Below the pieces are notes generated by a model. That model made no database searches, was not told the DNA's origin, and saw only the letters and a program-made list of their open reading frames with translations. DNA of 64,000 bases from Catonia carolina (lineage: Eukaryota > Arthropoda > Insecta > Hemiptera > Achilidae), in NCBI GenBank assembly GCA_035578175.1, contig JAQMRL010000006.1, positions 19,503,506 to 19,567,505 on the forward strand, given 5' to 3'. This document shows, piece after piece, positions 32,511-44,431 of this stretch. The position numbers and the translations under genes are program-made. Every line of letters starts with the position of its first letter. Position 1 is the stretch's first letter.

Positions 32511-32706
32511 AATTTGCCTACGTTGCAATCGGTTCAATTCAGAATAATAAGCAATACCATGACCCAGTGAGATGAGGTAAATGAGGTGTAGTCTTGTACA
32601 GACCCAGGTCGACCATTCCTGAGATGTTTGGTTAATTGAATCCCAACCATTAAAGTACAACGGTAACCACTCTCTGGTATTCAAATTCGTATAAAAGTAA
32701 CTATCA
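32511..32706 (-). mobile_element. SINE C, 5' truncated
   Basis: The body runs from TTTGCCTACGTTGCAATCGG to TTCGTATAAAAGTAACTA. The tRNA-like head is absent. Confidence 0.8.
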
Positions 32707-32733
32707 TTAATATAATTATTATTTTTTAATCCT

Positions 32734-33042
32734 TAATGTGTGTACGTTGCAATCTGTTCAATTCAGAACAATAAGCAACCCCATGACCCAATGAGATGAG
32801 AATGATGTGTAAATGACGTGTAGTCTTGTACAGACCCAGGTCGACCATTCCTGAGAAAGTGTGGTTAATTGAACCCCAACCATCAAAAGTACACCGGTAA
32901 CCACTATCTAGTATTCAACTCCGTATAAAAGTAACTACCTTTACTAGGATTTGAACCAGGAACCTTCGTCTCTGAAAATCAGCTATTAAACAGCTGACTC
33001 GCAGCAACGACTTTACCACCTGTAGACCAACCCCATGGGTCT
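32734..33042 (-). mobile_element. SINE C, full length
   Basis: It contains the body, box B complement GGATTTGAACCAGGAACC, the head hairpin ATCAGCTATTAAACAGCTGA and box A complement TCTAGACC-like end. It is in direct tandem with the truncated copy, 27 bp apart. Confidence 0.85.
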
Positions 33043-33065
33043 TAGTAAACAATTTTTTTTTTGTG

Positions 33066-33450
33066 TTGTTTAGGTCATCAGCCGATAGGCTGGTTTGAAC
33101 CTATAGAGGTATTACTAAATAAAACGAGGAATGAGGTGGTTTCCTCAGTGAAAGGAAAAATAGACTATGCTTATCAGCACGCCAGCTCCTCTGAAAAGCA
33201 TCTACTTTCCAGCCTGCATATGAAACCATTAGGCCTACTTCATTCACCACAGGGTATGGGTGTAATGATGAAATTTATTACTCTCAGAGGAGATAACTCT
33301 GATTAGTGTCTTTTACACCTCTACCTCTTCTGTTCTTAAATGCTTCAGACATATAATTGTCTATGTGATAAGAAACAGAACTATTATTGTCGCCCTAGAA
33401 CAAGCAGATCGAGCGCAAATAATTTAACACTCCATCTCCTGTTATAAGCA
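33066..33450 (-). mobile_element. Retroposon B, older subfamily
   Basis: The tail TGTTGTTTAGGTC lies at the left and the head CATCTCCTGTTATAAGCA at the right. Marks include ATCTACTTTCCAGCCTGCA. Some small indels are present. Confidence 0.82.
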
Positions 33451-33570
33451 CAAAATTACAAAGTACAAAAAATAATTGTAAATGATACAGAAGGGAATCG
33501 CTTGATGACTTTTTAAACATCATTTTGTTACTACTTAAATTTAAAACAGTTTTTTTAAATTTTATTTAAT

Positions 33571-33691
33571 ACAGTCATTTATCAATATCTTTGTTATTAA
33601 TGACTATTTTGGGTTATGGAACAGTGGGTTCTGATAAGTAATAATTTTCAGAACCCCTCCGGGAATCGAACCCGGGACCTTTCGCTTTTAA
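33571..33691 (-). mobile_element. SINE E fragment
   Basis: Reverse strand GCGAAAGGTCCCGGGTTCGA and TTCCCGG (box B) then CTGAAAATTATTACTTATC. Box A is missing. It abuts a B fragment. Confidence 0.7.
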
Positions 33692-33853
33692 GAGGAGATA
33701 ACTGATTAGTGTCTTTTATACCTCTACCTCTTCTGTTCTTAAATGAATCAGTCACATAATTGGCTGACTATGTGTTAACAGAAACTATTTTTTGTCGCCT
33801 TGGAATTAGCAGATCGAGTGTAAATAATTTATCACCACCTGCCTGTTATGGGA
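33692..33853 (-). repeat. Retroposon B fragment, head half
   Basis: From GAGGAGATAACTGATTAGTG to CACCTGCCTGTTATGGG. The tail half is absent. Confidence 0.8.
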
Positions 33854-33952
33854 AAAAGTTTTATGTGCTGTACCTTCTACTTAATAAATTTAAAAATTTC
33901 GTAATATTTGATTGAAGTGTAACAATAAATAGCAAAATTTATTAAATAATTT

Positions 33953-34404
33953 TTGTTTTTAATCCTTTACGTGTGTACGTTGCGATCTGTTCAATTTATA
34001 AGCAATAAGTGACCCCATGACTTAATGATTTTTTTTAACGTCCGACTGTTCTGCAATTACTGCTAATGCAGACGATGAAGGATGAAATGATTTTTTGTAA
34101 GTGTGAAAATATGCCGTGCCTGAATGGGATTCGAACCCATGACTTAATGAGATGAGGATGATATGTATGACGTGTAAATGCGATGTAGTCTTGTACAAAC
34201 TCAGGCGGACCATTTCCGAAAGAGTATGGTTAATTGAATTGTAACCATCAAAGTACACCGGTAACCACTGTCTAGTATTCAAATCCGTATAAAAGTAACT
34301 ACCTTTAATGGGATTTAAACGAGGAACCTTCGTCTCCAAAAATCAGCTGTTAAAACACTTAACTCACGGTGACGACTTTACCTCTAGACCAACCCAGCGG
34401 GTGA
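33953..34404 (-). mobile_element. SINE C interrupted by SINE D
   Basis: The body starts CGTGTGTACGTTGCGATC and breaks at 34028. It resumes at 34151 (GATGAGGATGATATGTATGA) and ends TAGACCAACCCAGCGGGTG. Box B complement is GGATTTAAACGAGGAACC. Confidence 0.85.
34029..34135 (-). mobile_element. 5'-truncated SINE D nested in SINE C, 15-bp TSD
   Basis: CCCATGACTTAATGA at 34014-34028 is repeated at 34136-34150. The copy reads T-run, AACGTCCGACTGTTCTGC, then GCCTGAATGGGATTCGAA and stops inside the tRNA head. Part of the TSD overlaps the SINE's own CCCATGAC, so the exact edge is uncertain by some bases. Confidence 0.88.
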
Positions 34405-34420
34405 AATAAATTTATAAAAA

Positions 34421-35272
34421 TCTGGTGTGAAACACTCACACAACTTTCTCTTGCCAATGCAAATAACGACCAATATAACCTAACATTAGTAATAAAACAT
34501 TAGAAATAAACAAAAAACTAACCTCAAAAAACATAACCTTATTTTAATCATGAGTAAAAGACGCAAAATGAAAATCGACCTCAGTTTGGCTTAAAACTAC
34601 GGAAAATCAGTCTTTCACGCTAAACTAGGCACTGTAGAGAAAAATGCTCTAATAAAAAGTTGTAGAACTTATAATTTACTATGAATTTGAATACATACAC
34701 TTATGTCGTAAAATGCATACTAAGGCCGAAATCTTAAAAAAAATCGATTTTTCACACGTTTTCGTGAGAAAAAACAGAAAATCGTTAATTACCGCTAAAC
34801 TAAGCGTTATACAAAAATGTTTGAAATAAAAGCTATAGGATTTTAAATTTTCTACATTTTTTATTATATGCACTTTTGCGCTAAAATGCGTATTAAAGCC
34901 GTAATCTTAAAAAAAAAATTTAGGTGAAAACAGCCTAAGAATTTCAGAAAACATGGCGCCTACCCTATCTTGTAGCGAATAAAAAATTTAGTAAACCAGG
35001 CGATTTTTAAAAAAATCGTAGGCGCCGTTTTTGAGAAAATCGCCGAAAAGTAAAAAATGACATGAGTAAACTACTACTTTCGGTTGACCGATTTTGATGA
35101 ACATGTTCGTGTCGGGTCCGGTCCAGACACACACACACAGACCAATCGCTAAAAACATGTTTTTGGGTTCAGGGGGTCTGAAAACGTGTAGATCCGGTGA
35201 AAACTCGATTTCGAAAAATCGACATGAAAACAATACTTCCTTCCCGTATATTCATATAGGCAAGAGAAAGTA
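34421..35272 (-). mobile_element. Element A copy, slightly shortened
   Basis: Starts TCTGGTGTGAAACACTCACA and ends AAGAGAAAGTA. The segment between GGTCCGGT and the CA tract (TAACTTAAG, CGTACGATG, GAGATATT) is deleted. Confidence 0.88.
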
Positions 35273-35334
35273 ATAATAAATATAATATAAATAAATAAGT
35301 AAAAATTTCGTAATATTTGATGTTCGTATAACAT

Positions 35335-35474
35335 CTATACCTCTTCAGTTTTTAAATGCTTCAGTCATATAATTGCCTGACATGTCATAAGAAACAGAAC
35401 TATTTTTTGTAGCCCTGGAACTAGCAGATCGAGTACAAATAATTTAACACCACCTGCCTGTTATGGGCAAAAAT
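35335..35474 (-). repeat. Retroposon B fragment, head part
   Basis: From CTATACCTCTTCAGTTTTTA to CACCTGCCTGTTATGGGCA. Confidence 0.78.
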
Positions 35475-36010
35475 TTTATGTACCTACTTAATATTTAAAA
35501 ATTTCGTACCTAATATTTGGCATTAGTAGAATATTGATGAATAGCAAGTAGCATTTGATTTCCACATAAAATATAGAACGGGAATTTTGTTGCAGCAGAT
35601 ATTTTTAACCCTTTTCTACTTTGTAAGTAACGAATCCACGTGTGTCCTTGTAAAAATACCCACATCTAAACGTAGTATTGACATAGATGTAAATAGAGAA
35701 AAAAGTCGGGTGAATCGACTAAAGAATACCGACCGTACTTTAGCTTGATGCATCTGCTCGCTTTAAGCATCTACGGGAATTGCATACTGCATCAACTGAA
35801 CACGTAATGCAATTTTCTTATGCAATCACATAAATTTCCATTTATACATTTTTTATTTGTTATTTTTCTTTGGAATAAAATTTTAACGTTTTATTTTGTT
35901 TCTTTGCTAACTTTTATTATAACTTTCCATTTATTTCAGTCAATGTTTACTGACAATAATTCCATGTATTATTAATAAGTTCGTATCAGTTTATTTAAAT
36001 ATAAAATTAA
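35475..36010. other. Unique sequence
   Basis: It has a GC-richer patch at 35625-35830 (CACGTGTGTCC, CGGGTGAATCG) with no clear ORF. Confidence 0.35.
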
Positions 36011-36892
36011 TCTGGTGCGAAACACTCACACAATTTTCTCTTGCCAATACAAATAATTAACAATAACCTAAGGTAGTAATAAAACATTAGAAATAAACAA
36101 AAAACTAACCTGAAAAACCTAATTATAATCATGAGTGAATGATGCAAAAATAAAAACCAACCTTAGTTTGGCTCAATAATACGGAAAATCACTCTTTTAC
36201 GCTAAACTATGCTCTGTAGAGAAAAATGCTTGAATTAAAAGTTGTAGATCTTTTAATTTCCTATAAATTTGATTATATAGGTACAGTTTTGTTGTAAAAT
36301 CGTACTAATACCGAAGTCTTAAAAAATGGATTTTTTACAGATTTTAATGGAAAAAAACCAGAAAATCGATAGTTACCGCTAAACTAAGCATTATACAAAT
36401 AAATGTTTGAAATAGAAGTTGTAGCTTTTTAAATTGTCAACAACTTTTATAATAAACACTTTTGTTCTAAAATGCATATTAAGGCCGCAATCTTTAAAAA
36501 ACAATATTTTTCTACGAGAGAACAGCCTCCTCAAGAATTTCAGGAAACATGGCGCCTACCCTTCTTGTAGAGCATACAAAATGTAGTAAATTTTTAAAAA
36601 AAGCGTTAGAGCCGTTTTTGAGAAATTCGCAGAAATTGAAAAATTACACGAATAAACTACTACAACCGGTTGACCTAATACTAGTGGTATCTAACTTAAG
36701 TTTTAAGTTTCAACTTCGTACGATGTTCCGTTCTTAAGATATTTTGTTCACACACACACACCAATCGCTAAAAACATTTTTTTGGGTTCAGGGGGCCTGA
36801 AAACGTGTATATCCGGTGAAAACTCGATTTCTAAAAATCGATATGAGAAAAATATTTTCTTTTGTATATATTCATAAAGAAAGAAAATAAAA
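36011..36892 (-). mobile_element. Element A copy, diverged
   Basis: Starts TCTGGTGCGAAACACTCACA. Terminal hairpin degraded (TATATATTCATAAAG). A further A scrap (ACGAGAGAATAGCCTCC to TATCTTGTGGAGCATG) follows at 36893-36975. Confidence 0.82.
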
Positions 36893-36979
36893 AAACAATT
36901 TTTCTCTACGAGAGAATAGCCTCCCTAAGAATTTCAGCCGACATGGTGCTTACTCTATCTTGTGGAGCATGAAAGAGAA

Positions 36980-37540
36980 GTATTCTAGGCATCATAATTT
37001 TAATAGGCAGACTAACATACCGTCCAATACAGAAATCCATTTTAACAATAGTCTACAGTATTGTTTTTCTTAAATAAACTATGAAATATTTTTAAAAACT
37101 CTAGAAACTTCTGGACATCTTATCCCTTTTTTTTAAAGTCATAAGTGAGAAAGTAAAGCTGTAAGTTTACTATGTACAGCTATAGTACATAAATACCAGT
37201 AGGTTACCATTGTTAAATTTTATGTCCAATAAAAGAGCGGAATTTAAAGGTTATAAAGAAAATAAATAAAGAAGTACAGTAAATTAACCTTAAACTTTTA
37301 TTATGATTTAGATTTTAATCTCACATTTCCTTTTAACACGACAGTATTATATTATAATAACCTAATAAAGTAATTCAGTTTAAATTACATACATCTAATT
37401 TATAACAGGAATGTTTGAACTTTAATTTTTTTAACGGGATTTTTTACAACTATTCAATTTGGGACTACCTGTACATATATATAGCTTTCATATGATAACC
37501 TCATCAAAATGCACGCATAACCAGTATAACTTAACTTAAA
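36980..37540. other. Unique AT-rich sequence
   Basis: No gene was recognised. Confidence 0.35.
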
Positions 37541-37542
37541 AA

Positions 37543-38069
37543 TCTGGTGTGAAACACTCACACAACTTTCTCTTGCCAATGCAAATAATTAACAATAAAC
37601 CTAACTTTAGTAATAAAACATTAGAAAAAAAACAAAAAACTAACCTCTAAAAAATATAACCTTATTATAATCATGAGTGAAAGGCGCAAAATGAAAATCA
37701 ACCTCAGTTTGCCTTAAAAATACGGAAAATCACTTTTGCACGCTAAAATAGGCTCTGTAGAGAAAAATCCTTAAAATAAAAGTTGTAGATCTTTTAATTT
37801 TCTATAAATTTAATTATATACACTTTTGTCGTAAAATGCATTCTAAGGTCGAAATCTTAAAAAAATCAATTTTTCACACGTTTTCGTGAGAAAAAATCAG
37901 AAAATCTCTAAAAACTGCTAAACTAAGCGTTATACAAAAAAATGCTTGAAATAAAAGTTGTAGGTTTTCAAATTCTCTTTTGATGAAAATGTTCGTATCG
38001 CGTCCGGTAGTGGTATGTAACTTAAGTTTCAAGTTTCAAGTTCGTACAATGTTCCGTTCGAGATATTTT

Positions 38070-38119
<50 letters not shown>

Positions 38120-38252
38120 CAATCGCTAAAAACATGTTTTTTTGGGTTCAGGGGGTCTGAAAACGTATAGATCCGGTGAAAACTCGATTTCGAAAAATCG
38201 ACATGAAAACAATACTTTCCTTCCTATATATTCATATAGGTAAGAGAAAGTA
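37543..38252 (-). mobile_element. Element A copy with central deletion
   Basis: Both ends are intact. About 230 bp between TTTTCAAATTCTCT and TTTGATGAAAATGTTCG is missing compared with full copies. The CA tract at 38071-38115 is long and pure. Confidence 0.88.
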
Positions 38253-38749
38253 AGAAAAACTTCAAAAACATCTCAATAATTTTGGAGCGGGATTAAAAGA
38301 TCAGTTCACAATATTTCTTATTTTTACTCAAAAATAAAAAATTCAGTTGTATTCAAATTATCACTAAACTACATGTTAAGTACATAAAATAACAGTTAAC
38401 TGTTTAACAAAACGTTTCTGTTGTCCTGACAGAGATTGAAACGATAAGGAAAGAAAACTTGTGTAATTTACACGTTATAAAAAAATGATTACATATTCAT
38501 TGTTAAATAACACTGGTTGGTCGAGTGCTTTGTACGGTGGCCTGATGACAATTAAACGTGAAAAACTCTGGGGGTTCCAGTTCAAGTTCCCGTAGACTGC
38601 TTGTCAAAGATTCGGCTAAAGCACTAATTAAATTGGGTTGTTGTCAATAAAGTCTACACATACAGTTCCCGATAACCAATCTAAGTCAAAAATTTCAAAA
38701 TCAATCTTCGTTTATTTTACTGTAAACTATTCTAGTGACACTGACCAGA
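38253..38749. other. Unique sequence; possible worn tRNA-like SINE near 38515
   Basis: Near 38515-38600, GGTTGGTCGAGTGC and CCAGTTCAAGTTCCC loosely fit A and B boxes. The match is weak. Confidence 0.25.
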
Positions 38750-39115
38750 TTTCTTCTCCTACTCCTCCTGCTCCACTTCTTCATCTTGTTCTTCTTCTCC
38801 ATCTTCTCCTCGTCCTCCACCTCCACCCTTTCCTCCTCCTCCTCCTCCTCCTCCTGCGCCCCATCTTCTTCTTCTCCATCTTCTCCTTCTCCTCCTCGTC
38901 CTCCACCTCCACCCTTTTCCTCCTCCTCCTCCTCCTGCTCCCCATCTTCTTCTTCTTCTCCTCCTCGTCCTCCACCTCCACCCTTTCCTCCTCTCCTCCT
39001 CATCCTCCACCTCCACCCTTTCCTTCTCTCCTCCTCCTCCACCACCACCTACTCTTCGTCCTCCTCCTCGTACTCCTCCTTCTCCTCATCGTCCTCCTGC
39101 TTCTTCTTCTACAGT
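38750..39115 (+). repeat. Polypyrimidine tract (CTC/CTT) with minisatellite-like units
   Basis: About 365 bp nearly free of purines. A phrase CCTCCACCTCCACCCTTTCC recurs at least four times, with CCCCATCTTCTTCTTC between. The apparent long open frames in four phases are composition artefacts. Confidence 0.85.
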
Positions 39116-39694
39116 GCCGACTAAATTCGGGAAGGAGGTCTTAAAATCGAGAATTTTAAAAATTTGCACAGGAAATCAATTTACCAAAATTGTCAAACTT
39201 TCTATTCGAATATTATTCAGTAAATATGAAAAATATAAATTGGAAATGGGATTAAGATTATACAGCGAACGGAAATTGTAAACGTGGAAAAATTTGAGAG
39301 AGATAAAGCAAGAAAAATATTGATAACAGTGCAAAGAAATGTTTTTCCAGGATTATGCTAAAATTCTATGAAGAAAATAAATTGGAGCAAACATTTTGAA
39401 ATTGTAAAAACCTTTATACAAACTAATGATTTCCTTGGTTTCAATGTCACGACGAGTGTGTACGTACAGAACTTGGAAAACAGATTTCAAATACGTGTAA
39501 GTTTCAATAAAATAATTGTAAATAAACACGTATAAAAGACGGGGAGGAATTGATTAGAAACGTAACTTCACAGAAAAATTATGAAAAAGCAATTAAGGTT
39601 CGGAAAAACAGAAAATAAATAATTTCTTCTTCTTATCACGTTATATGCCATCTAGATTGTTCCGGCATCAAAAATTTTCTCCATAAGAAAAAGC

Positions 39695-39840
39695 TGTAAT
39701 TAAAATCAATTAATTACTCCCAGGATTGTAGAGGGTTTCCCAAGCTTCTTTTTTTCTTCCCACAGACCTGTTCCCAGAAAATGTTTTGGAATTCTATCTC
39801 CGTTTATTCTTTGAAGGTTCTCCATATAATAAAATAATTC
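39695..39840 (-). pseudogene. Non-LTR retrotransposon C-terminal scrap
   Basis: Reverse-strand MENLQRINGDRIPKHFLGTG followed by LWEEKKKLGKPS resembles the LINE tail pattern (H-L-x-R-M-x-x-x-R-I-P-K, then G-R-P-x-x-W). It is short. Confidence 0.45.
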
Positions 39841-40320
39841 TCTAATTACCTAAAGTCCAGCCTCTGTTAGTTTGCTTCTAATGTAAACAAATAATGACGT
39901 CACTGAGCAAGCGCATTGTATCAAGATGTGTACACGCTCATTAAAAAGTAACAACAAAATACTTTCAAAAGTATTTAAATACTAAATACTTTTAAAAGTA
40001 TTTTTATAAATGAAATTGTTAGGCCTAAATCATATCATGACTGATGTTTTTAGTACTTAAAATTGAAAAAATAGTTAACTTAGGCCTAATAAGAATACGA
40101 CATCCGTAAAGTCGGAGACTCTAGCGTGCACCCTGTAGTAGGTGGCTTTTGTTTGTTGACAGTAGGAGCAAACTAACAACGGCTCAACTATACATGTTTT
40201 GTCTCTAACTCTTTCTTTATAACGCCATTCCGTCCTCCCTTGTACAACCCTTGACCCTTCGTAATAAAACGCACCTCTATAGCTTACATTTTGCCCAAAT
40301 ATTGCTTTCAAAAAAAAAAA
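39841..40320. other. Unique sequence with GC-richer patch
   Basis: 40085-40290 is less AT-rich. A reverse-strand 86-codon frame there has no recognisable motif. Confidence 0.35.
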
Positions 40321-40321
40321 T

Positions 40322-40992
40322 ATTGGGTGAAACACTCATACGACTATCTCTTGCCAATGCAAATAATTAAAACTAAAACCTAACATTAATATTAAAACAT
40401 TAGAAATAAACAAAAAACTAACCTCAATAACTATAACCTTATTTTAATCATGAGTGGAAGACGCGAAATGTAAATCAACCTCAGTTAGGCTTAAAAATAC
40501 GGAAAATCACTCTTTCACGCTTAATTAGGCTCTGTAGAAAAAATGCTCTAAATAAAAGTTGTAGATCTTTTAATTACCTATAAAGCTGATTATATACATT
40601 TTTGCGCTAAAATGCATATTAAAGTCGAAATATTAAAATAACAATTTTTTTACGAGAAAACTTCCCCGAGAATTTTAGCAGACATGGCGCCTACCCTATC
40701 TTGTAGAGCATAAAAAATTTAGTAAATGAAGCGATTTTTAAAATAATAGTAGGAACCGTTTTTGAGAAAATCACAAAAAAGTGAAAAATAACACGAATAA
40801 ACGACTACTTCCGGTTGACCGATTTTGATGAAAATGTTCGTGTCGGTCCTCTAGTGGTATTTAACTTAAGTTTCAAATTTCAAGTTCAACGATGTTCCGT
40901 TCTTGAGATATTCTGTTCACACACACACACACGGACACACAGACCAATTGCTAAGAATATGTTTTTTTTGGATTCAGGGGGTCTGAAAACCC
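40322..40992 (-). mobile_element. Element A copy, GT-side end missing
   Basis: The start is degraded (TGGGTGAAACACTCATACG). Homology is lost after GGGTTCAGGGGGTCTGAAAA. The internal duplicated block is partly deleted. Confidence 0.82.
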
Positions 40993-41936
40993 CCTTAATT
41001 GATTGTTCTGATCTGCTAAATAAGACAGTTATTAATAGTGATCTTGAATGTTACAAGGTACCTTCCAACAAAAACCGTTACTTCAAATCTAAATTTGCAC
41101 AAGTTGTACGGAAAATGTATAGATTCTGGAAAAGAAAATAGGATTTTTCGAGCATCCCTGCAAACTCAATATATTAAAACTTGTTCAGCAGTAAATAAAA
41201 TAACTAAATACTGAGGCAAAATCAAAAAGAAGTTTCAAAGATCAGGAAATTTTATCATGGAAGCATAATTAAATAGAAAAGACAAAAATGTCGAGATCAA
41301 AAGAATTTTCCAGTAAAACACAGAAGAAAAGGAGTATGAAAGATACATCAAGAAGAAGAAGAAGATGAAGAAAACACAAAAAGATATGAAAATAATAAAA
41401 TAAAAAGTTAACAACGTGCACGTTTACATAATTAATAAATGAAGATATAATTCACAAGAAGCATAAAAGAAGTATTGTTTGGTTTACTAAAATAAAACAA
41501 TATAAAGTACAAACACGGTATCATAATTTAAACTTTTAACAAAGAAGAAAACTAAGATAACAGGAAAATCCTGTTAAACATACATAATATATTCAACCCT
41601 AAGCTTTTATAATAATTATTATGTTATGTAACTATAAAAATTAACTATTAACTGTAAAAAAAACCTACAAACTTATTAGCTATAAAAATATCAACAAGTT
41701 TTACCGATAAGTGCATTTAAATAATTTTATCGCGATTAATGATATACATTGTGAGAATTAACAATATAAATTGGTGAGTTTGTTTTCTTACGTTGTAGCA
41801 TAATAATATTTTAATAGTAATTTTATCAGTTTCATTAGTAACATAAAAAGGTAACAGAAATCGATTCTAACGTACTTCCTAACTTTTAAACTTACCAAAT
41901 CCAAAAACGTTGTTAATATAAAAAAAAAAAAAAAAA
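40993..41936. other. Unique AT-rich sequence
   Basis: Includes a purine-rich patch at 41335-41400. No gene was recognised. Confidence 0.4.
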
Positions 41937-42245
41937 TCTGGTGTGAAACACACACACGACTTTCTATTGCCAATGCGAATAATGGACAATATTACCTAAT
42001 ATTAGTAATAAAACATTAGAAACAAACAAACAACTAACCTCAAAAAAACATAACCTAATTTTAATCATGATTGGCAGACACAAAATGAAAATCAACCTCA
42101 GATTGGCTTAAAAATACGGAAAATCACTCTCACGCTAAACTAGGCTCTGTAGAGAAAAATGTTTTAACTAAAAGTTGTAGATCTTTTAATTTCCTATAAA
42201 TTTAATTTCCTATAAATTTGATTATATACACTTTTGTCTTAAAAA
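41937..42245 (-). repeat. Element A fragment, hairpin half
   Basis: Starts TCTGGTGTGAAACACACACA and stops after CACTTTTGTCTTAAAA. A 23-bp local duplication of TTTCCTATAAATTTAAT lies at 42188-42225. Confidence 0.8.
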
Positions 42246-43236
42246 TTCCTCGGGAAGACTTCCTGGACGTAATAAACAAAAAAAAAAAAAAAAATTGAAT
42301 ACATTTACAAAACAAAATAAACACAAACGCTTCTGTATTCTTTTACAAATTCTGCTAATAAAATATTTTAAATTTAATTCAGCTGTAGAAAATTCATTCA
42401 AAAATCCAATAACATAAAAAAAACAATAGAAAATTATTTTAATTAAATCAAATAATATTTAAATAATTAATAACTATATCATAATAAATATACGAGTTAA
42501 TACGAAACACAAAGGAACATATTAAATTAATTATTCTCATTAATAACTAGGTACGTGTGTTTAAATTTTACTACAATTTAATTACCATAACATAATTAAA
42601 TATACTTAAACATGATTTCTAATTCACTAAATAATAAATCAGACTTAATTCATAATGCAAACATATTAACGTTTATGTATTCTAAAATTTATCAGATAAA
42701 CAATTACTAAAATATTACAATAAAATTAAAATAATATTACATATAATGTCAATACAAATAAATAATTCAATTCCAATATAAAATAATTACAACAAAATGT
42801 TCATACAAATGAAGGATTATCTTATTTGTGTTTTTTTTTCTATATGGTAGTCTACTCAAATAACGAATTAATTGGACAAATAAATGATTAAAAATAAAAA
42901 TAAATGAATGTATCACTCACACGAAATGCTGATATTGGTTATAGCAAAACTAGTAAATTTACCTGAAACAGAAGAAATACAATAGGTACATTAGTTTATA
43001 CATTTTTCCTTTGTATTACAAAAAAATTTACTACCTTATCTTAAGCAGAATATTAGGTAGATGAGTTTTCTTTGTTCTATATCATGATCGAAGAAAACCC
43101 CCGGATATTTTCTGTTATCCCCCCGCCCACAGCATAATTTATCATTCTGTGGATATTTCGTATGTAGGTATTCTTACAGTATTTTTAACAGTAAAAACAG
43201 GGAAAATACTTAAAAAAATCATATATCAATATTTTT
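42246..43236. other. Unique AT-rich sequence
   Basis: Very AT-rich. No gene was recognised. Confidence 0.4.
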
Positions 43237-43376
43237 ACTTTCTCTTGCCTATATGAATATATAGGAAGGAAAGTATTGTTTTCATGTCGATTTTTCGAAA
43301 TCGAGTTTCACCGGATCTATACGTTTTCAGACCCCCTGAACCCAAAAAACATGTTTTTAGCGATTGGTCTGTGTGT

Positions 43377-43425
<49 letters not shown>

Positions 43426-44218
43426 CGCACGTGTGTGTGTGTGTGTGAACAGAATATCTCAAGAACGGAACATCGTACGAACTTGAAACTTAAGTTACGT
43501 ACCACTACCGGACTCGACACGAACATTTTCATCAAAATCGGTCAACCGGAAGTGGTAGTTTATTCGTGTAATTTTTCACTTTTTTGCGATTTTCTCAAAA
43601 ACTGGTCCTACGATTTTTTTTAAAATCGCCTGGTTTACTCAATTTTTTATTCTCTACAAGATAGGGTAGGCGTCATGTTTGCTGAAATTCTGGGTGAGGC
43701 TGTTTTCACGTAAAAACGTTGTTTTCTTAAGATTACAGCTTTAATATGCATTTTAGCGCAAAACTTTATATAATAAAAGTTGTAGAGAATTAAAAATTCT
43801 ACAACTTTTATTTCAAATAATTTTTTGTATAACGCTTAGTTTAGCGGTAATTTGCGATTTTCTGTTTTTTTTTCTCACGAAAATGTGTGAAAAATTGATT
43901 TTTTTAAGATTTCGGCCTTAGTATGCATTTTACGACAAAAGTGTATATAATTTAATTTATAGAAAATTAAAAGATCTACAACTTTTATTTAAAGCATTTT
44001 TCTCTACAGAGCCTAGTTTAGAGAGAAAGAGTGATTTTCCGTATTTCTAAGCCAAACTGAGGTTGATTTTCATTTTGCATCATTCACTCATGATTAAAAT
44101 AAGGTTATGTTTTTGAGGTTAGTTTTTTGTTTATTTCTAATATTTTATTAATAATGTTAGGTTTATTGTTAATTATTTGCATTGGCAAGAGAAAGTTGTG
44201 TGAGTGTTTCACACCAGA
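43237..44218 (+). mobile_element. Element A copy, full length (reference for orientation +)
   Basis: Starts ACTTTCTCTTGCC, hairpin CCTATATGAATATATAGG, a GT/GC tract at about 43365-43447, two related blocks at about 43729-43877 and 43906-44051, then GGCAAGAGAAAGTTGTGTGA and GTTTCACACCAGA. Confidence 0.92.
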
Positions 44219-44431
44219 TTTTTCAAGTTAACTTTAAACTATTTATTGACAATTATTAAATTATTAGTTTTATTATGTTAAATTAATTTAATGATTAATT
44301 TATTTAATGATGTCGTGTACTCAATGAATTTATATTTCATTATTACATTCAGTAACAATACTGAGAAAAAGTTATCTATTTACACTACCTATATTTAACC
44401 TTAACTTGAAAAATATTGGTGCAAGATTTTT

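Noticed and set aside
38638..39144. Open frame of 168 codons
   Set aside because: Composition artefact of the polypyrimidine repeat; other frames are equally open.
40075..40335. Reverse 86-codon frame as a gene
   Set aside because: No motif, no promoter, and its first codons lie in an A-run beside element A.
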